Shown piece by piece: positions 24,531 to 36,000 of a stretch of 64,000 bases of DNA. Origin of the DNA: Nemopilema nomurai (lineage: Eukaryota; Cnidaria; Scyphozoa; Rhizostomeae; Rhizostomatidae); the NCBI GenBank assembly GCA_003864495.1, contig ML133436.1, positions 2,306,228 to 2,370,227 on the forward strand, in the 5' to 3' direction. Position numbers and translations under genes: made by a program. The notes beneath the pieces were generated by a model. It had not been told where the DNA came from and ran no database searches. It was given only the letters and a program-made list of their open reading frames with translations. Position 1 is the first letter of the stretch. Each line of letters opens with the position of its first letter.

Positions 24531-26679
24531 ACTTCCTCTAGAAGCTCAAATCATTTATTGCCTTCACAAAGAGTACCCTTGAAAGAAATAACATGGTGAT
24601 AATGAAGTATTAAACTTTCCCGACTATCTTTGAAATCACTGCCTACACTTAGATGTAATGTCATATAATGTAATGTTCATTTCATCTTAAAACATCTGAA
24701 TATTCTAATAAACATTATAACTGTGACATGACTCATTAGGCCACTAGACAAAGCTTAACAGTATGTCTTAATCCATTGATGATTTTCAAAATCTAGTGGC
24801 TTGAACAATAACCTAGAAAACCTGTTTATGCAACCAAAGAGGCAATTTGTTGCTGCAAAATTCTTTAGGCCAAGTATCACTGGTCTTATGTGTTTCAAAT
24901 GACTTATTCTAAATACCCTAATGGTAAGTGAAAGTGGTAAAGCACATTCCCTAATTTCGATAAGTGAAGACTTTGAAAGGTTACCAGAATATTCACAAAA
25001 ATAGACTTTTTGATAACCCAAACCTTTCTAGTAATCTTTCTTTAGGGTACATTGCTTATCAAGATGCAGAAATATATTTTATCAAATTTTCTAGCCTACC
25101 ATTGCTTCAGCTTTCCATACATCCAATACTTCAACTTATAAAACACAATTAGCTTTTCATGAGTAAAAACTCATTTAGCAGGACAAAGGTAAACTGACAC
25201 AATAACAACTTTATAACTTTGAAAACCAAAGAAAGTTTAGGTATAAATCCCTACCCTTGGGGCCTACGCTGGACAACAAACTATAACTCATTAGCACTTA
25301 AACATGCGGCAGTTTCGAGTCGACTACTTCACGGGAATGTTCCAAGGCTCAACAATTATGTTGTTGTTACTTTGAATTTATAATCATCGATCGTTCCCAC
25401 TTCCAGTACATTAAGGCAACTTCCCTTACCGTAAAAAATCAGAAAGCTGAGCTTGAGCTAAACAAATAAATTCATAACTCCAATCTTCATGGATCAAAAC
25501 ATCATGTGAAGACGTGCATTCGTGTAAGACCCTGCAGGGACGCCATTACTTTTTCTTTGTGCAGTAAATGAGTGGACGTGTGAAAGAGATTCTTAGTCTC
25601 GTTTTGAAACTGTCGCGGTGACACTTTCTGTCCACCGATCTAAATAACCACCACCCCTCTTTTCCCAGTAAAAGTTCTAATGCTTCAATTGTTTTGAAAT
25701 GTTACCAAAACTTGCAGGACACTGAAGTTGTTCTTGCCAGATATCATTAACCCTGTTTACACTACAACTTTTAACCTAGGTTAACGCTAACCTGAGTTGA
25801 ACCCAGGTTAAACCCACTATCGTATACGTTACATTCAACACAAAGTATAATGTAAACGCAAAGTTGGGTTGAACCTAAGTTAGTTATGTCATGCATGCGC
25901 TCTATGGTATCTTCAAAATGGGAGGTAGCAACGCTGAGATTTTAATGTTGGGAATGCACTTTTCAAGGCATGTTTTTTATGGACATTAGTATGCAAGGCG
26001 AATTTTGTTTTGAATTGTGTTCTGCACCTCTTGGTGCATGGCTCGAAAGGTGCATGCTCTAATTAGATCTTTACACTGCATTTCGAAGTTCTTAACCAGG
26101 CCTCAACCTAGCTTCAATCCACCTCCAGAGAAGGGTTGGCTGCGTTTACATTACAAAATTTCTAGCCCAGGTTAACATAAAAGTTGCAATGCAAACTCTA
26201 GCTACCAAACTACCCATGAAATGAGGCACTTTAAAACTATCAAGCAAACAGAATCTAATTTCAGGCAATAAAAGGTATATTTAGCATACGTTTGGATGGC
26301 ATAATGAAATAATTCACAGTAATTCTATTACAGGGGGCATTGACTACAATTATAATATATATAAACAAATCTATATATAAACACATATTCAAAAGCATAC
26401 TTTGTCGTTCACAAATAACAGTTTCAATAACTAATTCACGAGGCTCCAAATGAAAATTTGAAAAATTTCAAACAATTAAGAGTTGGCAACAAATTAACTT
26501 AAGACCAAGGTCAGACAACAGACTAACTTAAAACATAAAAATTACCTAAAACACACGGTTGCTATCATATAACAAAGACCGGACAACACCAAAATATGAA
26601 AATTGTAAGACTAGCTATTAGCATTTAAACCATAATTAGAATATTTCTACCAAATCTAAAATTATAATGGCACGTTTGT
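24531..26679. other. Intergenic region between RABL6 start and CUTA stop
   Basis: Both flanking genes run leftward, so this holds the RABL6 5' UTR and promoter and the CUTA 3' UTR. I saw no exon with coding support. It contains a MITE-like inverted repeat at 25755-26196 and AT-rich sequence. Confidence 0.5.
25755..26196. mobile_element. Candidate MITE with imperfect terminal inverted repeats
   Basis: The left end reads GTTTACACTACAACTTTT. The right end, reverse complemented, reads GTTTGCATTGCAACTTTT, a match at 15 of 18 bases, and both are followed by a TTAACC/AGGTTAA-type motif. Copies of GTTTACA and of CAGGTTAA-like motifs in both orientations recur inside (near 25.85 kb inverted and 26.15 kb direct). 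That fits a non-autonomous DNA element or a nest of two. I could not fix a target-site duplication. Confidence 0.5.
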
Positions 26680-29600
26680 TCACTTGACTGGCTTTTGTAC
26701 TGCATCAGACATCCACTCCAAATAAGATTCGATACCTTGATCAATCTGCAATAAAAATATTGCTTAACTAGCAAACTTTCGGGAAGCAGAAGAATATAAA
26801 GGGATGAAAAAAGTGAAGACAATAAAAACGCTAAGAAAACAAATTTCGAATCGAGAATAGCACCAAAATGCAAAACACATTGCATCATTTATCCACACTT
26901 GGCTAGTTCAATCGAAAGCCAAAAGCATACGAATCAATGTACCAACAACGGTAGAAAATGTTGAATAACAAATGATTTTGACCTGAGGTTGTCAAAATGT
27001 CAGTTTAGTGTTCCAATCAAACTCAAGCACAACTATGAACACGTTACCTTAACGCTGATCACTTCAGGAACAACATTAGGGTGATTGTCTCTAGAAGAAA
27101 AGAGATTTTAGGATTGAATGAAATACTGGAACGTAGATGAGGGTGATTAAAAAAAAATCCTCGTCATTGCTAATTCTCCTACACACACGAAGCTGAAGGT
27201 AGTTCAGAGGAGACACTCTTACTATTGCATACTCAACCTGTATGCATTGAGAGCAGTAGTTATGACTACGATTCCTTTGGTTTAGCATCCCGTTTCTACA
27301 ACATGAACGTCTAATACGTTGTGGATTTCCTGTCCTGTGGACCTGGAAACCATTCACGCTCTTTAGATGACGTAACAGTAGCTCGCCTTTACAGTAGCGC
27401 TAAAGTTGGACAATACGTCACAATCAACAGAGACGGTGCATTTCAACTGAAAGAAAGAGCTTTTACATGCAACAGTTAACATAAGCGTGGACGCAGAAAG
27501 GTATGTCAGGGTGTCAAGATTTTGCAAAAAAATAATCTTTCTAGGCATAGACGGTAAGCGTTGAAAATGCACATCTTCGAAATTCCAGAAGATCGACCTA
27601 CAATTCGTACCGCAAGATTTCGAATGGCACGGCAAATCAGAAAGCCCTAAGCTTGGCATATTTCAAGAACTTTTTGCCTGCATTAACTTTGAGTAAAAGT
27701 GGTTGTTGCATAATTATGAATATAAGGGCAACGCCCTTAAGCACCCCTCAGATTTACTGCTGGATATGCCCCATAAAATGATATGATATAGCATAACAGA
27801 GCAACAATTAGCATAACACATATTCTAGTATTGATTGGCATAAAGTTAAGTCAGCATGTTGTTATAATTATCATAAATATATCAAATGAATATGCGATTA
27901 AAAACCTGACAAAATTTGACAGCTGTGGCACAACACTTGTCATTGTCTTTATTTTCTAAAGAAAGGTAATAAAATAAACTTTTCCTTAAATTCAGTTTCC
28001 CATCAATCAAGAATGTATGTACAAGAAACCAGCCAATAAACCTGAGCCTGTTTTCCTAATTAATATCAATAATCTAACACTATAGCTAAAAAATAACTAA
28101 TAATTTTATCTATCAAATCATTGCATTATCACTCTATCAAGTGTTGCTTGATTCCTAGACAGACTAAAATTACAGCCTTTTGGTTCTAATGTAGAAGTCA
28201 AAAAAGCAATAATAATTAAGACTTGACTATTAAATCCTTGAATGAAATAAGCTCAAATGCCAATATTATCTTACAAGAAGAACTTCAGCATCTTCTTCCA
28301 CCTTTCCTTCCCAAACATAACTTAAAAAGGAGAAAGAATTGTTAAGGTCAAGTTTACTTTATTGATCATTTTAAGGTTAGGATAAAATTTTCAGGATAGA
28401 AATATAAATTTTTCAGTTTCGTTTCACATTCAAATAGCTGAACTTTCATGGCACACAATGACACCAAATTTGAAACTGACAGAGATGTCAAAAAGAAAGA
28501 GACTCTATTTGTTTGCTCGAAGGAAGGTTTCCATAATTTCTTTGTCAAAATTCTTGTCCTGAACATATTTTTGGTCTGAACATATCTTGTCCTGTTGTGC
28601 TGATTAACATTGATCTGGAGTTGTGGTTGCATGTCTTATTTACAAAATCCTATGGCACATCCATGTATCCCATGTACGGCTGTGTTTATTTAAGAAGGGT
28701 GATTGATCTTATGCTTCAAGTGACTCATTGTTTGCCAAATTTTGACAGAGTATAGTTTTAAGGGGAGAAGGAATTTGAAAAATCTGAAAAATGACTTCAG
28801 TTAATCAATGAAAAACATAAGTCACTTGGCAGCAAATTTGAACTTACATAGATGTGAGATTTGGAATAATATTGACACAGGCTGCAAGCTTCTTGTCAAC
28901 AAGCCCTCTGCAATTGAACAGAAAATAGCAAATCATCATGTTATTGTTTCATACAAATCCAAACAAATATCTTGCAGTAACTTCATCATATTTACATAGA
29001 ATCAGATTGTAGTTATCAAGAAGCAATAGCAATTACATTAACTTCATCATACTTACGTAAAATCACATTGTAGCTATTAAGAAGCAATTTCTCATCATTT
29101 TACAAAAGATTTCAAATTTTAGGTGACTTGATTATGCTGTTGCTGCAATTCTTCTAATGCTATTCGTGAACTTCCGAAATTAAATATAAAAACATCTCTT
29201 TTCTCTATATGTTAGAGATTATCAGGCCTTTCAGCATTTACAATTTTCACCAATCCTGCTGCTGATAAAACATTGCAAGCCCATTATTTTGATAAATATG
29301 AACGATAACTGCATAAAAATGTAAAGAATTCGTGATCATCTCTTTTGCAACAATTTGCCAAATTGTTTAGGTGAAAGTATACTAACTATTCACGCTATTT
29401 TATAAGGAACCACTTTATAAGGAACCTACCTGTAGAAGGCCGAAATATTTAAATTACTTATACTACTATAAACGAAATCCCTAAAACGAATTCGATTTGA
29501 AAATTTTTTATAACTGCAAGCATCAAGAACTAAAAGCCGGTTCCATCCATTTGCAGCCAATACTCGCATAGATTGTTTGCTATTCGTGTGTCAAGTGCTT

Positions 29601-29939
29601 CATTGAGTAGTTTATAAGTGCTAAGTGCTAGGGCTTATTGTAGTCAAAACACCGAAAGTGAGAACTTACAGAACTTTTAAGGAACTTTTAGTACTAAAAT
29701 CTGATGATTTTAGGTCTACAAATAAGGAAATTTTGGAATTAGGCCTTGACTTTAGGTAGGTTCCTTAAAAAAAGCGTGTACCTCGCGATTCTTTTCGCGA
29801 CGTCTTCATTTGGGCAAGTAACAAAAGCGATCGAGTGATCGTTTGCGGAGGTGACATTTGCCATGAGTCTTGATGTGTTCCTACTCGCTAAGCAAAGTCT
29901 ACGCGCATAAGACAAGCTTGTTTTTCCAAAGAGTTTCAT
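26680..29939 (-). CDS. CUTA: CutA-family protein, complete, six exons
   Basis: CutA proteins are small trimeric ferredoxin-like proteins. Bacterial members were linked to divalent-cation tolerance; animal CUTA is associated with acetylcholinesterase anchoring and mitochondria. Exons: 29782-29939, 28848-28907, 28275-28320, 27906-27955, 27048-27090 and 26680-26745, 423 nt (140 aa), all phases consistent. Visible family blocks are AFVTCPNEDVAKRIAR, KKLAACVNIIPNLTSIYVW, EGKVEEDAEVLLKIKT, FVRDNHPNVVPEVISV and YLEWMSDAVQ. The usual NHPYE is NHPNV here. The start at 29939 is the first ATG; the open frame upstream begins only with GTG. The first 34 residues are rich in Arg and Ser with no acidic residue until near position 34, as in a mitochondrial targeting peptide, while a second ATG (MANVTS) would give a cytosolic form. 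It is head to head with HEI10. Confidence 0.93.
28978..29090. repeat. Two-copy 61-bp tandem duplication in CUTA intron 1
   Basis: TAACTTCATCATATTTAC at 28978 recurs 61 bp later as TAACTTCATCATACTTAC, and the rest of the unit (CATTGTAG, AAGAAGCAA) follows with a few substitutions. A simple local duplication. Confidence 0.8.
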
Positions 29940-30076
29940 ATACCCGGCCGGCTCGATGTTGACAACCACGTGAAGCACCAACACGAAAACACGATCAGCT
30001 CAGAATTGGAGTCGAGGCGGGATTTTGGCGCGAATATCAAAAATGATGAATCAGTTACCAGGACAACAAATTGATA
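29940..30076. promoter_or_regulatory. Divergent promoter shared by CUTA and HEI10, with E2F-like site
   Basis: Only 137 bp separate the CUTA and HEI10 start codons, so the two genes must share or overlap core promoter sequence. TTTTGGCGCGAA at 30023-30034 contains a TTTSSCGC E2F/DP consensus. The interval is more CG-rich than its surroundings and has no obvious TATA box. Use of the site by E2F is inferred. Confidence 0.65.
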
Positions 30077-33000
30077 ATGGCCGACAGTGAACTTGTTTGC
30101 AATTTCAGAAAATGTAGAAAAAGATTAACAGAGTATGCTTGGGTAATGTATATTTTATCTTGCTCAGACAAGGATAAATTTTAAATGCATTTTGTATATT
30201 TCAAAGGGTCCAGGCAGAATGCAAAATTTCAAAAGCTGTAGCTTCACCCGCTACGAAAAATGTGCTACCTAGGAGATTTTTAGCCTTCAACTTCAAGGGC
30301 GCTGAAATCAATTCTTCAGTGACCTAATCACTCACCTAGCCAAGTAAATTTTGAAATATTTCCCAATTGATTATAGTATGAGAAACTGTTGGATTCCATT
30401 AAAAACTATAAAGTGAGTCTACTTAGGCCAATTATCTATGTTATTTTACATTTACCAATCATTCTAGTTTTTCGCATTTCTGCGCATACCTATCCGTCAT
30501 ATACAAAAACTAGATAACTGACTTGTAAATTCTTAAACAAAATTATACAAAGACAGCCAAGCCAAGCAATGAAACAGATGTAGACACCAGTTTTTCCTGA
30601 AAAAGACATCACACACACAATGTTGAATAGTAGATACATTTGAAATGCATTCTTCTCAATGAATAATTATCCTTCTAGGTTACATCCTGCTCTCGTATCC
30701 TCTCTTATTTGACTTTCTTCAGAGTCACATCAATAGGCCTGAGCATTTCTTTATTTCTCTTGTAGCCTAAATATATGTATTATCTTTTCATTGCAACTAT
30801 CATTAAATTCAGCTGTGCGAAAAGTTTTCATCTTTATATTCTTCTTAGGTTGCAAAAAACTTCGACCACTTTCGATATTTTTGGCGCAAATTTTTCATTA
30901 GTGCCCTATCTTTTTAAAATTATATGTCAGTGTTGCCAATTGTCATAGATTTGCTAAATAAATAATTTACATTAAAGACAGTTAATCTTTTAACGGAAGT
31001 GCACTTTCCTTGATGAGCGATAAGACATTTTTTGTGATGAGGATGGGACGAAGCAGTTCAACAAATCCTATAAATGTCCAGCTTGTGAGTATAAATATTT
31101 TATGATTATGTATAAATATTTTTTGTCCCACATGGCTAGCCTTAATCTAATACCTTAAAACTTGAAAATAATGCTTGATCGTGGAATTACTTTCCTACTG
31201 ACCTTGTTGCAATGAAAAGCCTAATTCATATAAAATGTTCTCCAGTGTTTTAAAACGTTATCTTGAGTTTTGTTTTCTTCATTAATCAAGCGCGAAACTA
31301 AATCTGGGAGTGGGGAGGGGGGTATGGTATTTCCAGGCCCACCAACAGATTTTTCATTAACCAGGCCTTCGTCTTTTTTTCGCAAACTGCTCTAATATAA
31401 CGACGAAAAGGTAATTGTTTTGCTGTTAGATTTTCTTATCAAGAATAACAGAACTCAACATAATGCTCAATTTTTTCGAAATTTGGTTCTCCTTGAAGCA
31501 ATCAGGTTGTCGATTCTTTCTCAAAGAGTCGCATCTCCGACATGTTTTTAAACATTTACGTCATTGCTAAACTCATTAGGAAATGCTGCCCTTCCAAAAG
31601 ATCAGGTTATAAGGTCCTCTTCTTTGCTCGGTTGAATGTGGTTGATGATAAGAAAAGTTTTAGTACGTGTCACTCTAGAGATTCAGTTACGAATCATCCA
31701 AATAAATTACAGAGTATACCTTTCATACTTTTTCTTACATATTTCCTACAATTCCTTGAAATATATGCCTTAAAAAGCCACCTCCTCTGAATTCGCCGGC
31801 TCTGTTGAACCATCTCATCTCCACCCTTTCAACGCTGGCTTCGTGCCTAGCATAAATGTATCCTGATTTGCATATATAAGTTTGAGGATTCTGCAAAATC
31901 CTTCCTGAAATACATTTCTGGAAAAGTGTCTCAATGATTATTACAATGAAATGAATCACCTGTGGCTTAGCCATTCAGGTAACTTTCAACCGCAAGCCCT
32001 CAGAAGACTCTTTACATGCCTTTTGTTCTTTGAGAGCCTTCTGCAAGGAGGAGACAGCTATATGGATATATATGATTGAAATTTTCTTTATATCTGCCAA
32101 GTTGCCGTTTTCCTCCACCAATCCTGATTAGTTATCTGACCATTAGGTGAGGCCAATCTACCAGGAAAGTTTGACATAATCAGAGTAGATCTTCAGCCTC
32201 CTGAAGAATATAAGTCGGTAAGTGAGGAAGCAAGACTTTCATGTTCGCCTAAGCTTACCATTCTTAGCCTATATAGCCGATTATATTTATCACATTTTTT
32301 GATATTTTGTGCCACTTAAAATGTTGCTTAGAGGACAGAATCCTTTGTAAATGTCATGATTTACAATTTCAGAATCTTTTGAAAGACTTTTTGAAGTTGA
32401 TTTCTTTTCAAATAGTATGATTTGAAGAAATAATTTCTAAGCAAGTTTTTCTTGAAAATTGAAATTTTACAATGTTTCGTAGCTTCTTAGTTTCAATCAA
32501 ACTATTTTTATATGCAGCGCAGTCATCTTGTTGTGACTTGTTCCAGTCACACAGAGGCATACCCATGAGGAGAAGAGGGTGGCTTTTTTCTCAAGCTAAC
32601 GAGAATAGTCACTCTAGCAATTCCCTGCTTCAGCGCTAATTTTAGAGTGCGTACAGATCCCAGCAGCATATCACTATATACAACGTAGCAGCCAAATACT
32701 GCCTAATGACGTAACTAGGGAGTTGTCGTAGCAAAAACTTTAAGTTGGTAAGAATGGATCCGACTCTGGATAGAAACGTGCCTTTGTTTTGAAGATCCTT
32801 TTATGCATTGTCCTTGTTCTATTTGTACTTATCTTGCCACACATGGTTTTTCTTCAGATGGTGCTTGCCGGCCTCAAACCAGAAATCATAATGGAGGTCT
32901 GTTCCAGAGCCATTGCCTTTTGGTCATATCAGGTTTGTTGATTGAACTCGTATGGCTTCGTTTAAAAATAGAATGTCTGCATTTGTTTCCTTAAAATTAT

Positions 33001-36000
33001 GTGCTTTCAACACAAATTTTATTCTTTAGATTATCAGACTACTTTCATCAATACCAATTATTTGATACAGCAGAGTCAAATTCATTGACAATAGAAGAAA
33101 ATAATTATTCCATCTTTTGAACAATAATTCTAAGGCACCCTTTACTCGTGGTCTAACATCCTCTAAGTGGGTTGTTTCCTTTATCAACAGTTAGAAATTC
33201 TAGAAACTTTACAACGAGCAAAACGTTGTGAAAAAATTGAAAACTACTATTATATTTATTTTCTCTGTAGGCCTACAGTGAAAGAGTTTACCATGAATAT
33301 GTATCTACGAGGGCCAAGGAATCCAAGAATCAACTCGAAAAATACTACGAGCAACTTCTTGCTCAAATTCAAAATGAGCTCAACAGTATCCTTTCAAAGG
33401 GAACTCTCAAGATGTCGTAGAAGGTAGCTGATGTAGCAATGCTTAATGTATTTTACTTTCTAATTTATAAAAAAGAAGCAAGTTCTAGAATGACCAGTTC
33501 AAACATTTGCCACATGAAAGCAGCAGATATCTTATAACGGACGCTGTGAAAAATTAATTTTAGAGATAAGTTCAAATTTCAAATGATTAAGAAGTTAGAA
33601 AATCTAGTCTTAGAAACTTAAGGTCGCGCGTTCAACAAATTTTGCCCCCTTTAAGTGCAGATGCATCGTGGTGGAGATACAGAGCAACTGAAGTTGAGCA
33701 AACTTTTTGCCTTGCAGATTATTCATCTTTCCCTTTTTTGTTTTGTGGTTAGGGTAACAACAGTTTTACACTAGTAATGATAAGCTGCAGTAATGATCTA
33801 GGGGGGGGGGGGTGTTACCTAGGTCCTGGGGCATTTAAAGATTAGTAAATTAGAAAGTCTCTGAAAATTAGGATGAAAGATTTATCTCTGGTATAAGTAT
33901 CTGCTTTAAAAGGAATTCCATTCAATTGAGTTGTTACGTAACCACAAGGCAAAAATAGCCAACAGTGTTTTCGTGTCTGTGCATGAACTGATAGTGGCCA
34001 ATGATATAGAAGCGCCTAAGGTGCTAGATGTCTAACTAGGGCCACCAGAGAGAGGCGAATTTTGTTTTGGCGGCCATTTTTAATGGTGACAAAAAGGATC
34101 TTTGCAAGTACCGAGCCCTTATAATTTCGCAAGAAGTAAGGCCTTATCTAGTGAAACTCCACACCAATTTTTAGCGTCTAAAGTGATGAGTTGCCTTGAA
34201 ATATCTTTTATCTTTTTATTTCCACTTGAATTTGAGCGATTTGTTCTCTTAATGCGGCGTTTTAAGTAATTGTATAGCTGGCAGTTGCTTTCGCGCACTC
34301 TCATCAATTTTGAAAATTTTTTGATGCATCCAAAGACTTTCTGAAAAAGCTTTCTTAGTTTATTAATTTTGATTCACTAGAACAATGTACAGCGTACTTT
34401 GAAATGTGAGCAACTGTCAATGTTCATTTTAGGCCGATTCAGTCTCATTTCTGCCCTATAATCTCAGAAAGTTCGCTTTTTTTATGAGGATAACATAAAC
34501 AATGTCATATCCAGAGTTTATGCTGCAGCAAATCAAACTAAATTACTTGGTAATAACTTTATCGGGTTGTAATAGAAGGTTTATGAAGACTACTTGAGTA
34601 TGTTAGAAAAAGAAGCGCAGCAACCTTCAGTACTAAATACACTGAAAACGTCGCAATAAATGAACGAATTGCCAAATTCGAACGGAAATGTAAAGATGAG
34701 AAATATTTCATGATAACCCGCCGCTTAACACGCTAAAAATCATCGCCGAATATCATTAAATCGACCCTTACTTTTCACCAAATTATAGTGGCTCAATACT
34801 GCCACTGATTCCTTTTGCCACCAATAAAAATGGCTGCCAAAATAAAATTTGCCTCACATGGTACAGTGGTCAAACCCCTGAGTTAGACAGCTAGCGCCTT
34901 CAACGCTTCTACATCATTGATAGTGGCGCATTGGCGCGAAAGAGAGGCAGCATCATCTGCTCGGTTGACCAGTGTAGCAATGGTAGCAGGTATTATGGAT
35001 GATCTTTGACCTCAGGGTTGAGCCGTTGATCCTGTTCGAGAACAGAACGCTATGCCAAATACTAATATCCATTCAGAGACACCCTAGCAGTATAAAGTCA
35101 TGCGTACTGTAAACAGATCGGGAGATCGTTAATCTATAAAAATATCTGTGATTGAATGCAAGGATTGGCTTTGATCCTCTTTGGCCAGGATAATAAAAGA
35201 TAACCATGCAGAATAACCCATCGCTAAGAAAACAGAGGCAGGATATAGAAAAGCAGAGTCGAGGCTTCCTTTTGGGAACGAGATTTGCCATCGATCATGA
35301 TTCTTCGGCTCAAACACTGGGAACCCTAGATGATAGTCGCCTTTCACACGCTGAACACTTGCGTACCGACGGCCGATTCAACAGCTATCAACAACAACAG
35401 CAGCCGAATCAAGTTCTTGACAATGCCTTTTCATCCTCACGCGAGCGTGAAGGCGAGATCATTCGATTACAAAAGAAGATGTGCAAATTGCAATACAAAA
35501 TCGAAAAATTGCAGAAACGAGTCGCGCAGCTTCAGGATTTGTAAAAAGCCACGTACAGAGTTCTTGCATTTTTGCTGTAGTTATAATGTTTACAATGTAA
35601 ATTCTTTTAATCGTATTCTTGTATACTAATAATGAAAATAATAGCCTTTAAGTCAAAGAGTGAGTTCTAGAAGTAAACGCATTTTTTCATGAGATCTTCA
35701 ATAGTATCTCTGTTTTGCGAAAGCATTGGTATTGAAACACATGCAATGACAGACCTTAACAGTGCATAAGATGTCAAATCAGAAATGAACAGTAAGTCCC
35801 TAACAAATGCTTCTTTAAGTTATTTCTTAGTTTCTTCTTGGTATCAACTTTTGCATAGAGCTAGAAATCTTTACTAACATTTGTATTTAGAACAGTTTTT
35901 CAAAAAGTTTGCTTGATAAACATCTGTCAAATTGACCATTGTGGAACCTGAGTATTCATTTAATTAAATTGACCTGAGTATCTATTGTATTCATTTAGTT

